Position numbers and translations under genes: made by a program. Below the pieces are notes generated by a model. It ran no database searches and had not been told where the DNA came from. It saw only the letters and a program-made list of their open reading frames with translations. From Brumimicrobium salinarum (GTDB lineage: Bacteria; Bacteroidota; Bacteroidia; Flavobacteriales_D; Crocinitomicaceae): a stretch of 64,000 nucleotides of DNA. Positions 18,880-28,203 of the stretch are shown in pieces. Numbering within the stretch: position 1 is the first letter of the stretch; every line of letters begins with the position of its first letter. The stretch lies in the NCBI RefSeq assembly GCF_002844555.1, contig NZ_PJNI01000011.1, positions 1-64,000 on the forward strand. The letters are read 5' to 3'.

Positions 18880-19470
18880 ATGGGAATATTTCGGGTCAAT
18901 CATAAAAAACAAAGTGATGAGCAACTTCTTCGGATGATGGCGAAAGGGGATGAACGCGCTTTTGATGAAGTTTATCAAAGGTACGCTTCAAAAATGGCCG
19001 CTTTTTTTACACGAAAATTAAAACATGATAAGGAAAAAGGAGAGGATTTTATGCATGATTTATTTGCTAAATTGATTGATCGACCTGAGCTTTTTGATCC
19101 CAACAGAAGTTTTAAAACGTGGATTTATTCAGTGGCAAATAACATGTGTATCAATGAATACAAGAAAATGGCTGTACGTTCAAATACAAATAATGGTTTA
19201 TCTTCAGATTTACAAGTTTCAGCAAATAATCTACCCATTGAAGAGCAACTATTTGAAAAAGATTTTAGTTCTGATTTAGAAAAGGCAATGGCTAAATTAG
19301 AGGAAAAACACAAAGAAGTTTTTGTGCTTCGACACATCGATGGTTTGTCTGTTAAAGAAGTAGCTGAAGTGATGGATATAAAGCCTGGGACGGTAAAATC
19401 TCGATTATTTTATGCAACCAAAAAAATCGCCAGTGTTTTACAAGTGTATGACCCTACAAAAGTGAGTTAA
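18880..19470 (+). CDS. ECF-type RNA polymerase sigma factor
   Basis: A 196-residue sigma-70 family protein. Region 2 spans about 20-85 (FDEVYQRYASKMAAFF, GEDFMHDLFAKLID, FKTWIYSVANNMCINEYKK) and region 4 about 130-185 (LEEKHKEVFVLRHIDGLSVKEVAE, then KPGTVKSRLFYATKKI). It would direct RNA polymerase to a small regulon. The next gene, two bases after its stop, encodes a membrane protein placed as its likely anti-sigma factor. Confidence 0.93.
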   Translation: MGIFRVNHKKQSDEQLLRMMAKGDERAFDEVYQRYASKMAAFFTRKLKHDKEKGEDFMHDLFAKLIDRPELFDPNRSFKTWIYSVANNMCINEYKKMAVRSNTNNGLSSDLQVSANNLPIEEQLFEKDFSSDLEKAMAKLEEKHKEVFVLRHIDGLSVKEVAEVMDIKPGTVKSRLFYATKKIASVLQVYDPTKVS

Positions 19471-19472
19471 TT

Positions 19473-20261
19473 ATGGAAGATCACGTTAAAAATATAATTT
19501 TAGAAAAAAAATGGTTTGAACTGACCATGAAGGAGCGAATGTGCTTAAAGGATTGGGCGCAAAATGAGGAGGAGTTTGATGCCTTGAAATTGACTTTTCT
19601 TTCTGCTGAAGAATTGAGACAAGAAAATAGAGGTGAAAAAGTATCTCCTTCTGTTAAACATCGATTGGACGAGCGATTTGCGCAAAAACATGTTCATAAA
19701 AAAGAACTGTGGCTCAATAGAGTTTTTATTTTCTTCTTTCCTAAAGATGTGGCTGTTTATAAAAAACCAGCTTTCCAGTTGGTTATGGTTGCCTTACTGG
19801 TTGTAATTGCTATTCCTTTTCTATGGCAAAAAGATACGCCTAGATATGCTATGAGCGAAAAACATCTCGAAATAGAGATATGGAATAAAGAGAAGGAAGT
19901 TCAAAAATCAAAGAGTAATTCAGCAGAAACAAAAACAACATCAAAGATGGGGAGTGAGGATAATGAAATTCCTGTACCGGAAATTACACCTGAAGAACAG
20001 CAACCTGGTTTTAAAATAAAATCTTTTGAAAAGTTAGAAGAACCTATTCTTGTTCCGCTAAATGCTGATGCTTATGAAGTTGAAACAGAGATTCATGAAG
20101 ATGTTGAAATTGAAATAGCTGAACAAATCCAACCTGAAATTCAATCATTGAAAGAAGTACAGGGCGATTTTAGTAAAAAGAGGGCAGTAGAGAAGAGGAA
20201 AAAACAGCATAAGCATGTTAATCCAGAGGAAACCTTAGACTTGTTAACGGTTTTGTATTAA
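19473..20261 (+). CDS. Membrane protein, candidate anti-sigma factor
   Basis: A 262-residue protein with one membrane segment (about 103-121, FQLVMVALLVVIAIPFLW). The N-terminal 100 residues would be cytoplasmic and acidic-helical (MEDHVKNIILEKKWFELT), as in anti-sigma domains, and the C-terminal part is a periplasmic, charged, low-complexity tail. No zinc-binding HxxxCxxC was found, so it is not a ZAS-type protein. The call rests on position immediately after the ECF gene plus topology. Its last 4 bases overlap the end of the convergent algH gene. Confidence 0.6.
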   Translation: MEDHVKNIILEKKWFELTMKERMCLKDWAQNEEEFDALKLTFLSAEELRQENRGEKVSPSVKHRLDERFAQKHVHKKELWLNRVFIFFFPKDVAVYKKPAFQLVMVALLVVIAIPFLWQKDTPRYAMSEKHLEIEIWNKEKEVQKSKSNSAETKTTSKMGSEDNEIPVPEITPEEQQPGFKIKSFEKLEEPILVPLNADAYEVETEIHEDVEIEIAEQIQPEIQSLKEVQGDFSKKRAVEKRKKQHKHVNPEETLDLLTVLY

Positions 20262-20839
20262 TTGTCGTTAAAGTCAAGTGGAGCTCTTGATAGAATATCA
20301 TATTTTTTACCTTCTCTTTTCATAAATTTTTGCCAAATATCTTTGATGTTGGTGTCCATGATTTCCATAGGGCTAATGACCGGTGCTACAATCCAATTAT
20401 TTCGCGTGATTTCTTCTTCGAGTTGACCAGGATCCCATCCAGAATATCCAAGGAAAAACCTGACTTGCGAAGGATCTATTTTTCCATCAGTAAGCTGCTC
20501 TGTAATTAAATCATAATCTCCACCAATATAGATTCCATCCATCACTTCTGTACTTTCTGGAATTCGATTTCCAAGCGTGTGAATAAAAAAGATGCTTTCT
20601 GTTTGAACAGGGCCACCAATGCTAATATTTGCGTTTATATTGGGGAAGTTTTTCGCTACATCTGCTAAATTTATATCCAGATAATTCGTTAGCACAAAAC
20701 CAAATGTTCCTTTGCTATTATGATCACATATATAAACGACAGATCTTCCAAAATATTCATCTTTGGAGAACGGATCGGCAATTAAGACTCTCCCTTTGGT
20801 AGGCTTTCTGTTGTTTTTAAATGATAAGTCCATTGTCAT
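20258..20839 (-). CDS. YqgE/AlgH family protein
   Basis: A 193-residue protein with the family pattern GRVLIADPFSKDEYFGRSVV, then GTFGFVLTNYL, SIGGPVQTESIFFIH and RFFLGYSGWDPGQLEEEI. Length is normal. AlgH-type proteins are conserved and implicated in regulation in pseudomonads, but their biochemical function is not known. The gene is convergent with the anti-sigma-like gene, sharing 4 bases at the 3' ends. Confidence 0.93.
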   Translation of the reverse strand: MTMDLSFKNNRKPTKGRVLIADPFSKDEYFGRSVVYICDHNSKGTFGFVLTNYLDINLADVAKNFPNINANISIGGPVQTESIFFIHTLGNRIPESTEVMDGIYIGGDYDLITEQLTDGKIDPSQVRFFLGYSGWDPGQLEEEITRNNWIVAPVISPMEIMDTNIKDIWQKFMKREGKKYDILSRAPLDFNDN

Positions 20840-21179
20840 AACTTTATAAGTAAGTCCAAATTTATTGGTTCAATATAGATATTCTTATTCAACCATTATA
20901 AGATTTTAACTAAAAAATTATTTAGGGAATTTATTTATTGAGTAATGATTAACGTAAATATGTATCGCGTTAACCAAAATAAGTATGGAATAAGGGTTTA
21001 TGATATCTGTGGAGTGAAAAGCGAAGAAATCATTTAAATCAATATTAAATCAAACGATTTGCAATATTTCTCCATTTAATACGTTAATATATGTGAAAAG
21101 CGGTCAATTACTTTGACGGTCGCTCAAAAAAATACTGTCTGCAAGCAGTTATTTCGAACCCCATAAAACCCAATAAACT
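20840..21179. other. Intergenic region between algH-like and the second sigma gene
   Basis: About 340 AT-rich bases holding the divergent control regions of the two neighbouring genes. No reading frame, repeat or convincing hairpin stands out. Confidence 0.5.
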
Positions 21180-21755
21180 ATGAGTAATGTAAACCCCATT
21201 TACCATCACACCCATCAAATGTTGATTCAAGAAAAAGAATGGATTGATAACGCAAAAGATGATATTACCAATTTTGCGCCTTTGTATGAAAAATATTATG
21301 ATCAAATTTTTCGTTATATCAATCAGCGTATGCATGACGAACACCTTGCATCTGATGTCACCTCTCAAGTTTTTCTAAAGGCAATTAAAAACCTTAATCG
21401 TTTTGAATTTAGAGGAATTCCAATTGCTTCTTGGTTGTATCGCATTGCTAAAAGTGAATTGAATCAAGCATATAGAGATGCACGTGCGAAAAGAGCCATT
21501 AATATCGATGATGTTCAAATCGCAACCTTTATTGATGTTTTTAAAGACGAGTCTTTTGACTTGAATAAAAAACGTATGTTTCATGCGTTAAGTCAATTAA
21601 ATGGTAGGGATATACAATTAATTGAATTGCGTTATTTTCAAGGTTATGCCTACAGAGAAATTGCTGATATAATCGGTGTAAAAGAAAATAATGCTAAGGT
21701 TAAAACCTTTAGAGCATTGGAAAAGTTAAAGAAACATTTTGCAAATAATCAATGA
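21180..21755 (+). CDS. Second ECF-type RNA polymerase sigma factor
   Basis: A 191-residue sigma-70 family protein. Region 2 is at about 35-100 (LYEKYYDQIFRYINQRM, SQVFLKAIKNL, IASWLYRIAKSELNQAYRD) and region 4 at about 135-185 (ELRYFQGYAYREIADIIGV, then KVKTFRALEKLKKHF). No anti-sigma gene follows; the next gene encodes a T9SS-exported protein 157 bases downstream with its own -7 box. Regulon unknown. Confidence 0.9.
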   Translation: MSNVNPIYHHTHQMLIQEKEWIDNAKDDITNFAPLYEKYYDQIFRYINQRMHDEHLASDVTSQVFLKAIKNLNRFEFRGIPIASWLYRIAKSELNQAYRDARAKRAINIDDVQIATFIDVFKDESFDLNKKRMFHALSQLNGRDIQLIELRYFQGYAYREIADIIGVKENNAKVKTFRALEKLKKHFANNQ

Positions 21756-21858
21756 TTTTATTTTTGAGACTTGGCTTATTAAGTAATTACTGATTTGTTT
21801 TAAATGCTAAATTCACTTTTATATAAGGGATATTTACCCTAATGTTTGTTGATTTTAC

Positions 21859-21866
21859 TAAATTTG
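21859..21866 (+). promoter_or_regulatory. Candidate -7 box before the T9SS protein gene
   Basis: TAAATTTG fits TAnnTTTG exactly, 46 bases before the start codon at 21913. No TTG lies at the right upstream spacing. Confidence 0.4.
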
Positions 21867-21912
21867 TGTGAATAAGTGAATTTACTTATTTTAAATAACA
21901 ATTTGAGTGTAG

Positions 21913-22725
21913 ATGAGAACGGTATTATTAGGATTTTTGTTTTTGTTAGGAGCTAATTTAACAGCACAAGTTTCGATTTTAGAAGAAAATTTTGATAATG
22001 GAAATATTCCCGCTACGTGGTCTGTTATTGATAATGATGGAAATGCCGTGGACGCTTCTGTGCAAGAATATGATAAGGCATGGATTTATAAAGAAGATCC
22101 TATTAATGTAGGGAATGGAACTGCATCAAGTACTTCTTTTTTTGACCCTATTGATCGCGCAGATCGTTGGTTGATTTCTCCTCAAGTAACATTAGGAGGT
22201 TCAGGAAATTACATATCATGGAAAAGCTTGTCAAAAGATGCTTCATTTCCAGATTCATACAAAGTGATGATTTCAACAACGGGAAATGCAACAACTGACT
22301 TTACGGATACACTTGAAATTGTGAGTAATGAAACCCCATATTGGTCAAGCCACACTACTGCGTTATCTAATTATAACAACCAATCGGTATATTTTGCTTT
22401 TGTCAATACAACCTTTAATGGCTTTAAGCTTTTTATAGACAGTGTTTATGTAAGAGAGCAAGATCCTTTGAAAGTCGTAAAAGAGGAGATGAACCTTTAT
22501 GTTTATCCAAATCCATTGCGTGAAAACATTACCATTTCACTCGATAATTCGATCATAGAACAAGTTCAGATTTTTAATATATCTGGAAATTTAGTAAAAG
22601 AACCTGTCGTTATGGAAACGATAAACGAACTAAATATTGATGTAAGAACCCTAAAATCGGGTGTGTATTTCCTTCGTGTAAAAACCCCTACACGAATTAT
22701 CAATAAGAAATTGATCAAAAAATAA
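21913..22725 (+). CDS. T9SS-exported protein with choice-of-anchor J domain
   Basis: A 270-residue secreted protein: signal peptide (MRTVLLGFLFLLGANLTAQ), a choice-of-anchor J (MAM-like jelly-roll) domain at about 22-175 (EENFDNGNIPATWSVIDNDG, DRADRWLISPQV, YWSSHTTALSNYNNQSVYFAF in part), then a type A sorting domain at about 195-270 (LYVYPNPLRENITISL, IFNISGNLV, GVYFLRV, KKLIKK). The domain is frequent in cleaved adhesin and peptidase partners and can bind glycans, but no catalytic domain is present. Confidence 0.92.
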   Translation: MRTVLLGFLFLLGANLTAQVSILEENFDNGNIPATWSVIDNDGNAVDASVQEYDKAWIYKEDPINVGNGTASSTSFFDPIDRADRWLISPQVTLGGSGNYISWKSLSKDASFPDSYKVMISTTGNATTDFTDTLEIVSNETPYWSSHTTALSNYNNQSVYFAFVNTTFNGFKLFIDSVYVREQDPLKVVKEEMNLYVYPNPLRENITISLDNSIIEQVQIFNISGNLVKEPVVMETINELNIDVRTLKSGVYFLRVKTPTRIINKKLIKK

Positions 22726-23191
22726 TTAATTAAGTCCATAAGTCCTCGATTTGAAAATAGAGAAGTTCCTTGCCGCAATGATAATATGATAAGGTCGGGC
22801 TTGTATAACTTTTCTATTCATGCTTTTTACAAACACATCATCTCTATCTCCTCGGGATTAATAGTATTTATACAGCTAGATAAGTAGTATCGTTGTAATT
22901 TTTTACTGATTTCCCGCTATTATACGACCAGCGATTTTACATGTAAGAACTGTTACACATACTCTGTTATTTCTATCCTCAGCCCAACTGACTGTCATTT
23001 ATAATATTTTTAATTTCATAAATAGAGAAATATTATAAAACCATACTGGTATACTTGTGGGGAATTATTTTATATTTTAAAGGCCTCCTCAAATTTGAGA
23101 TTGATCCCTAGTTTTTTTATTAAAAAATAATATTTAAAACAGTTTTCTCATTTTGTTTAAACTGTTTATAAATGGGGGCTTAGATATTGAT
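22726..23191. other. Gene-free stretch between convergent genes
   Basis: About 466 bases with no credible coding frame. Near the right end AAACAGTTT (23137-23145) and AAACTGTTT (23159-23167) form a 9-bp inverted repeat that could end transcription of the leftward ACT-type gene. Otherwise it is AT-rich sequence in which I see nothing. Confidence 0.5.
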
Positions 23192-23857
23192 TTATTTTGA
23201 TGACTTTTTAAGATTCATCAATACGGAAAAAGCAGAATCGATATCATCATCATTAACGACTACGGTAAATTCATTGGCTGTTGAAACGACCTCTACAATA
23301 TTAATTCCTTCCCAAGCTAAATGTTTTAGAATGTAATAATAGATTCCGCTTATCTCAGTGTTTTGAGGTGGAAGCTTGATGGTTATTGAAGCTAAATTCT
23401 TTGTATTGGATTTTAATTTCTCTCCCTTGAAAATTGTAGTTAGGTCTTTTGATATTGAATTACTTGTTATAATTGTAGACTCTCCTACACCATGACAGAA
23501 AGTATAAAAATAATCTCGCTTATTGACCAACAATCGCATCAATTCGGATTGTTTTAAATTAAGTGTGTTTGAATTCTGGTAAGTGAAATCCTCTAAATCA
23601 CTTCTAACTAAAAAATCACCTAAAGTGGCAATGAAGTTTCTAATTTTCACATCAACATGGTAGTAGTGACCTGGTGTCATGCGTTTGATAGCCATAACAA
23701 TTGCGCCTTCTTTAACGCTTTTCCCTAGAATATCTTCAAGTTCTGGTTTTATTTTTCTTGATAAGGCAGAAACATTGATTAGATTTTCGGTCATTGCTTC
23801 TCTTAAAAACGGAGAACGATTGATTATCTCTTCCGTAACTTTTCCAACTGAGCTCAT
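23192..23857 (-). CDS. ACT-like domain protein, aspartate kinase-regulatory-domain type
   Basis: A 221-residue soluble protein without a catalytic kinase domain. The N-terminal 75 residues look like a winged-helix or DNA-binding-like region (LREAMTENLINVSALSRKI, ILGKSVKEGAIVMAIKRM). The C-terminal 70 (LASITIKLPPQNTEISGIYYYILKHLAWEGINIVEVVS in parts, then EFTVVVNDDDIDSAFSVL) match the ACT repeat found at the end of aspartate kinases. The combination suggests a small-molecule-responsive regulator; ligand and targets are unknown. Confidence 0.7.
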   Translation of the reverse strand: MSSVGKVTEEIINRSPFLREAMTENLINVSALSRKIKPELEDILGKSVKEGAIVMAIKRMTPGHYYHVDVKIRNFIATLGDFLVRSDLEDFTYQNSNTLNLKQSELMRLLVNKRDYFYTFCHGVGESTIITSNSISKDLTTIFKGEKLKSNTKNLASITIKLPPQNTEISGIYYYILKHLAWEGINIVEVVSTANEFTVVVNDDDIDSAFSVLMNLKKSSK

Positions 23858-23894
23858 TTGTTAAATAATTAGTGATTGGGTTAAAATTAAACAA

Positions 23895-23927
23895 AAAAAA
23901 CATCTTTTGTTACAAAAGATGTTTTTT
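23895..23927 (-). terminator. Terminator downstream of lolA-like gene
   Basis: AAAAAACATCTTTTGT (23895-23910) and its exact complement (23912-23927) form a long stem with a run of T on the minus strand beyond it. It lies 20 bases after the lolA-like stop codon. Confidence 0.85.
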
Positions 23928-23947
23928 ATATAAAATATATTTTTGTT

Positions 23948-24583
23948 TTAATCTCGAATCAATTGATAACCTGGGTAGTTTTTAGGATTGTAAACAAATT
24001 TACTGTCTGGAACTTCTTTATTCTTAGCAAACTTTTGAATGGTATATGTCATTGTGCTTCCATCTTTAGTGCTCATCTTGGCTTTTTTTAATTCATTATT
24101 TAAACCAACGTATAAGGTGATTGTATGGTAGTTTACTTCAGACGGATTGGTTGGAAATAAATTGATTTTATGTACACCAACTCCGTTTAATTTAGTTTGT
24201 TCAACATATCTACTTTTGAAACCATTCTCCCAAATTGTCATTAATTTCTTAGGATTCATTGCTTCGTCATCCTCTAAATCTACATCACTTTGATAAGTGA
24301 CCTTTTCTTCTTTTACAATCGTCCAATTTTTCACACCATTTGAGACTAAGGTATTTTGTCCTAATGAAGCGAAGTATTTATCTCCTTTTACATATCCATT
24401 TCCTTTTTGATTGGAGTTTTCTCCTGTAGCTGGATTTTTAACTTTCATATCAAACTCAATATAGAATGAGTTCAGGGACTTAATTTCAGTGGACATCTTA
24501 TCAAGGATTTCTGAAGATTTTTTATCCGACTGAGCGAATAATGATGCAGATATAAAAACTAGTGTAATTAATAAGTATTTCAT
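23948..24583 (-). CDS. LolA-like outer membrane lipoprotein carrier protein
   Basis: A 211-residue periplasmic protein with a signal peptide (MKYLLITLVFISASLFAQ) and the LolA/LolB fold pattern: YIEFDMKVKNPATGENSNQKG in part, KGDKYFASLGQNTLVSNGVKNW in part, and WENGFKSRYVEQ. Known role: shuttling lipoproteins from the LolCDE complex to the outer membrane. It follows ftsK by 98 bases, an order common in Flavobacteriales. Confidence 0.88.
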   Translation of the reverse strand: MKYLLITLVFISASLFAQSDKKSSEILDKMSTEIKSLNSFYIEFDMKVKNPATGENSNQKGNGYVKGDKYFASLGQNTLVSNGVKNWTIVKEEKVTYQSDVDLEDDEAMNPKKLMTIWENGFKSRYVEQTKLNGVGVHKINLFPTNPSEVNYHTITLYVGLNNELKKAKMSTKDGSTMTYTIQKFAKNKEVPDSKFVYNPKNYPGYQLIRD

Positions 24584-24681
24584 TTTTTATTTTTTCGTAA
24601 GTTTTACATAAACTGTGCCACGTTAAATGCACTTTAAAAATTTGTTTCAAATATAGGGCTAAAATTTTATATTTAAAAAGC

Positions 24682-27207
24682 TTATAATAAACCTTTGGTT
24701 GTTAGGTGCTCATTCAATGCTTCTGCAGTTGGAATTAAAACATCTCTAGCTTTACTGCCTTGAAATGGCCCTATGATTCCATGCGCCTCCAATTGATCAA
24801 CAATTCTACCGGCGCGATTGTATCCCAATTTTAATTTTCGTTGTAATAAACTTGCCGATCCCTGTTGGTGCATAACAATAATTTCAGCAGCTTCAATAAA
24901 TTTAGCATCTAAATCATCATCAACATCTGCTGAACTCGATTCACCGCCTTCACCAACATATTCTGGAAGTGCCATAGCATCTGGATATCCGCGTTGGTCT
25001 CCAATGAAATCACAAATTTGTTCCACCTCAGGAGTGTCTACAAACCCACATTGTAAACGAATTACATCATTTCCTGTTGAAATAAGCATATCACCTTTAC
25101 CAATTAATTGATCAGCTCCTGAAGTGTCAAGAATTGTACGTGAGTCTATTTTCGAAAGAACACGGAATGCAATTCGCGCAGGAAAATTGGCTTTAATCAT
25201 TCCAGTAATTACATTTACTGAGGGTCGTTGTGTTGCTACAATGAGATGGATTCCAATTGCTCTTGCCAATTGTGCTAATCGCGCAATGGGGTGTTCTACT
25301 TCTTTTCCTGCCGTCATAATTAAATCAGAAAACTCATCGATAAGTACAACAATATATGGCATGTATTTATGTCCGTTTTCTGGATTGAGTTTCCGTGATA
25401 TAAATTTGTCATTGTATTCTTTAATGTTTCGCGTTTGGGCGTCTTTTAAAAGATCATATCGCTCATCCATTTCAATACATAATGAGTTTAAGGTATTTAC
25501 AACTTTTGAAGTGTCTGTGATAATTGCCTCCTCCTCATCAGGTAATTTCGCTAAAAAATGACGTTCAATTTTATTGAATAAAGTTAATTCTACCTTTTTA
25601 GGGTCAATTAAAACAAATTTAACTTGTGATGGATGTTTTTTGTACAACAAGGAAACCAAAATTGCATTTAATCCTACAGACTTACCTTGTCCAGTTGCAC
25701 CTGCGACTAATAAGTGAGGCATTTTTACCAAATCAAAAGCGTACGTTTCGTTTGTAATGGTTTTACCGAGAACAATCGGAAGCTCAAATTTTGAATTTTG
25801 AAACTTTTCAGAAGCGATCAATGAACGCATACTTACAATTTCTGGAGAACTGTTTGGAACCTCTATTCCTATTGTTCCTTTTCCTGGAATAGGTGCAATA
25901 ATTCTTATTCCTAGTGCAGCCAAACTTAAAGCAATGTCATCCTCTAAATTTTTAATTTTCGATATCCTAACCCCAGGAGCTGGAATGATTTCGTAGAGTG
26001 TTACGGTTGGACCAATGGTAGCTTTAATCTTAGAAATATCAATTTTATAATTGGCGAGCGTATTTACAATATTATTTTTGTTTTCTTCCAACTCTTCTTT
26101 TGAAACACCTCCTTTTTTGCTATCAAACTTTCTAAGTAAATCAATAGGAGGTAAGGTGTAACTCGATAAATCGAGTTTCGGATCATAAGGTCCAAAATCA
26201 CCTAGCTTTTTATTCAAATCATCATCTGACAATTCTTTTTCTTGTGATGCTAGTTCAACAGAAAACTCTTCTCCTTCCTCTTCATCCGAGTCGTTAGAAG
26301 TAGTTGTAGGTGATTTCTCTTTTTCGGGAGAAACTGATTCAAATTCATCATTGTTATTGATTTCATCAACTAAATTTTCTTCAGTTTCATTTTCCGCTTG
26401 ATTTTCATCAATAAATGTAACATCTTGCTCTTCCTCCTCTTCCTCTTCCTTTTCCTTTTCTTTCGTTTGCTCTTGCTCTATATCTTCTTCTTCTTTTAAT
26501 TCAGGTTCAAGCGTATTGATATCTTTATCTTCTTCTGTCTTGTTGTTTTTTCCAAGATAAGTAGCGAATATTGCTTTAAAGTCAGGATTAAAAAGTGCTA
26601 CAATAGCAATGAAAAGTAAAACTAACAGTAAAAGAGAAGCTCCAAAATAACCAAGTACAGCGGTGAGCCATTGATTGGTTGCAAAACCGAAGGCGCCACC
26701 TAAATAACTCACAGAGCTAGAAATTAATCCAAAAAAGGCTGAAAACCATAATATTGCTATTAAAGTAACAAGGTAAGTTTTTCGTAATGGAAGAATCCTA
26801 ACATTGAGTAATAGACGAACTCCTGTTATCATTAAAAGAAAGCTAAAAGCGAAAGATGCAATTCCAAACCATCTATACATAAAGAGGTGAGCTGTCCACG
26901 CTCCAAATTTACCTAACCAATTTTTTACTTCTACATCTTCACTGTTAAAAATAAAATCAAAAAATGAGGTGGAAACAATTAAGTTTTGATCTTCCTGCCA
27001 AGAGAACAGATAAGAGGTGAAAGCGATGAATAGATATATGGATAATAACAGCATTATTGAACCACTAATGGACTTAGCTTTTCGGCGATCCACTTTAGCA
27101 TGAAGCGAAATTAAAGAGATTCCCTTTTTTTGTTTTTTTGAAGGCTTACTCTTTTTGGTCTTCTTTTTCTGCTTTAAAATATTTCCTTTACTCATTCTGT
27201 TCGTCAC
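24682..27207 (-). CDS. ftsK: DNA translocase FtsK/SpoIIIE
   Basis: An 841-residue protein. Four or five membrane segments lie in the first 210 residues, followed by a very acidic linker at about 215-330 (runs of E, with KEKEKEEEEEEEQD). The motor follows: Walker A AGATGQGKSVGLNAIL near 500-515, Walker B VVLIDEFSDLIM, and ATQRPSVNVITGMIKANFPARIAF in parts. The C-terminal gamma winged helix (about 775-835, SASLLQRKLKLGYNRAGRIVD) reads KOPS-type sites. It moves the chromosome termini and coordinates division and dimer resolution. The acidic linker is shorter than the proline/glutamine-rich one of E. coli. Confidence 0.96.
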   Translation of the reverse strand: MTNRMSKGNILKQKKKTKKSKPSKKQKKGISLISLHAKVDRRKAKSISGSIMLLLSIYLFIAFTSYLFSWQEDQNLIVSTSFFDFIFNSEDVEVKNWLGKFGAWTAHLFMYRWFGIASFAFSFLLMITGVRLLLNVRILPLRKTYLVTLIAILWFSAFFGLISSSVSYLGGAFGFATNQWLTAVLGYFGASLLLLVLLFIAIVALFNPDFKAIFATYLGKNNKTEEDKDINTLEPELKEEEDIEQEQTKEKEKEEEEEEEQDVTFIDENQAENETEENLVDEINNNDEFESVSPEKEKSPTTTSNDSDEEEGEEFSVELASQEKELSDDDLNKKLGDFGPYDPKLDLSSYTLPPIDLLRKFDSKKGGVSKEELEENKNNIVNTLANYKIDISKIKATIGPTVTLYEIIPAPGVRISKIKNLEDDIALSLAALGIRIIAPIPGKGTIGIEVPNSSPEIVSMRSLIASEKFQNSKFELPIVLGKTITNETYAFDLVKMPHLLVAGATGQGKSVGLNAILVSLLYKKHPSQVKFVLIDPKKVELTLFNKIERHFLAKLPDEEEAIITDTSKVVNTLNSLCIEMDERYDLLKDAQTRNIKEYNDKFISRKLNPENGHKYMPYIVVLIDEFSDLIMTAGKEVEHPIARLAQLARAIGIHLIVATQRPSVNVITGMIKANFPARIAFRVLSKIDSRTILDTSGADQLIGKGDMLISTGNDVIRLQCGFVDTPEVEQICDFIGDQRGYPDAMALPEYVGEGGESSSADVDDDLDAKFIEAAEIIVMHQQGSASLLQRKLKLGYNRAGRIVDQLEAHGIIGPFQGSKARDVLIPTAEALNEHLTTKGLL

Positions 27208-27404
27208 AATTAATCTTACGAAGATAAGGAATCAATTGCTTGAAAAGTGGAAATGTTTATTCTGCTATTCACAATTAATTGTTAGCAGCGAAGAATACTA
27301 CTATTAGTGGTAGATTGATGAAATTTTTAAAGAAAAACTGTATTTTCTTCTATCGGGTAGTAGTCAAATAAACATTGTATTCAAATATAATTCTTTTTAT
27401 TTTC

Positions 27405-28040
27405 TTATTCCTTAATTATGTCTATAAATTCATCTAAAGTGATGATTTCATGATCTGAGGGTATTCCAAATAAATCGATATCTATTGTTTTCTCTTCCAT
27501 TTCTATTAATTTATATTGTATCCAAGTTCCATTTGAAAATAATGCATATTTCAAAGGAAGACCAGGGATGTTCTTTAATGCAGTCGTATATTTCGGAGAA
27601 ATGGTTGGCGAATAGTTCATAATTATTGTTGTGTCTTGCTCGGTATCGGTAACTTTTATGTTCTTTCCTTTAAGTCCAGCAAAACGAGAAGCCCCAGCTT
27701 TATGTTCAAATATATATTTATCATCATCCTTTAAGGTGTCAGGAATAGTTTGGATTGCTACTTTTTTTACGCCTAAATCCATTAATATATAAGCGCGATT
27801 TTTCGGGATATGCTTAATATAAATTTGTTTTCCTATAGGTGTAAAATTATCAATTCTCAACATTGAATCTTTGGCGTATACAATTTGGTAATTAATACTA
27901 TCATTTGGATTAGGTGTATTACCAGGAGATTTCACAGTATAAACAAATTTACCTTCAAAATCGTCGGAGACAGCATTGGGAAGTGAACAACTTGAAAGAT
28001 AGAAAATCAATAAAAAGTGAAGAAGAAATTTTTTGTTCAA
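27405..28040 (-). CDS. Putative lipoprotein of unknown function
   Basis: A 211-residue protein with a lipoprotein signal (MNKKFLLHFLLIFYLSSCSLPN; the cysteine is near residue 18). The body (FEGKFVYTVKSPGN, IKHIPKNRAYILMDLGVKK, PGLPLKYALF) resembles DUF4412-type periplasmic proteins of Bacteroidota, which have a LolA-like fold. The resemblance is partial. It is a lone gene, divergent from the arginase gene. Confidence 0.72.
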   Translation of the reverse strand: MNKKFLLHFLLIFYLSSCSLPNAVSDDFEGKFVYTVKSPGNTPNPNDSINYQIVYAKDSMLRIDNFTPIGKQIYIKHIPKNRAYILMDLGVKKVAIQTIPDTLKDDDKYIFEHKAGASRFAGLKGKNIKVTDTEQDTTIIMNYSPTISPKYTTALKNIPGLPLKYALFSNGTWIQYKLIEMEEKTIDIDLFGIPSDHEIITLDEFIDIIKE

Positions 28041-28203
28041 AATATGATATGTTTATATTTAATAACTTAATGCGAATTTATAAATTATTTTTGCAAAACG
28101 CTTCAATACTTTCTTTGAAGATAATGGATAGCGTGTATTCATGAAGTAGATACATCTATTTTTTTAACTTTGTGATGTCTTAAACTATTAAAAGTATTAT
28201 TCA

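Noticed and set aside
25124-25561. Plus-strand frame of 145 residues inside ftsK
   Set aside because: Lies wholly opposite the conserved motor domain of ftsK; no independent signal.
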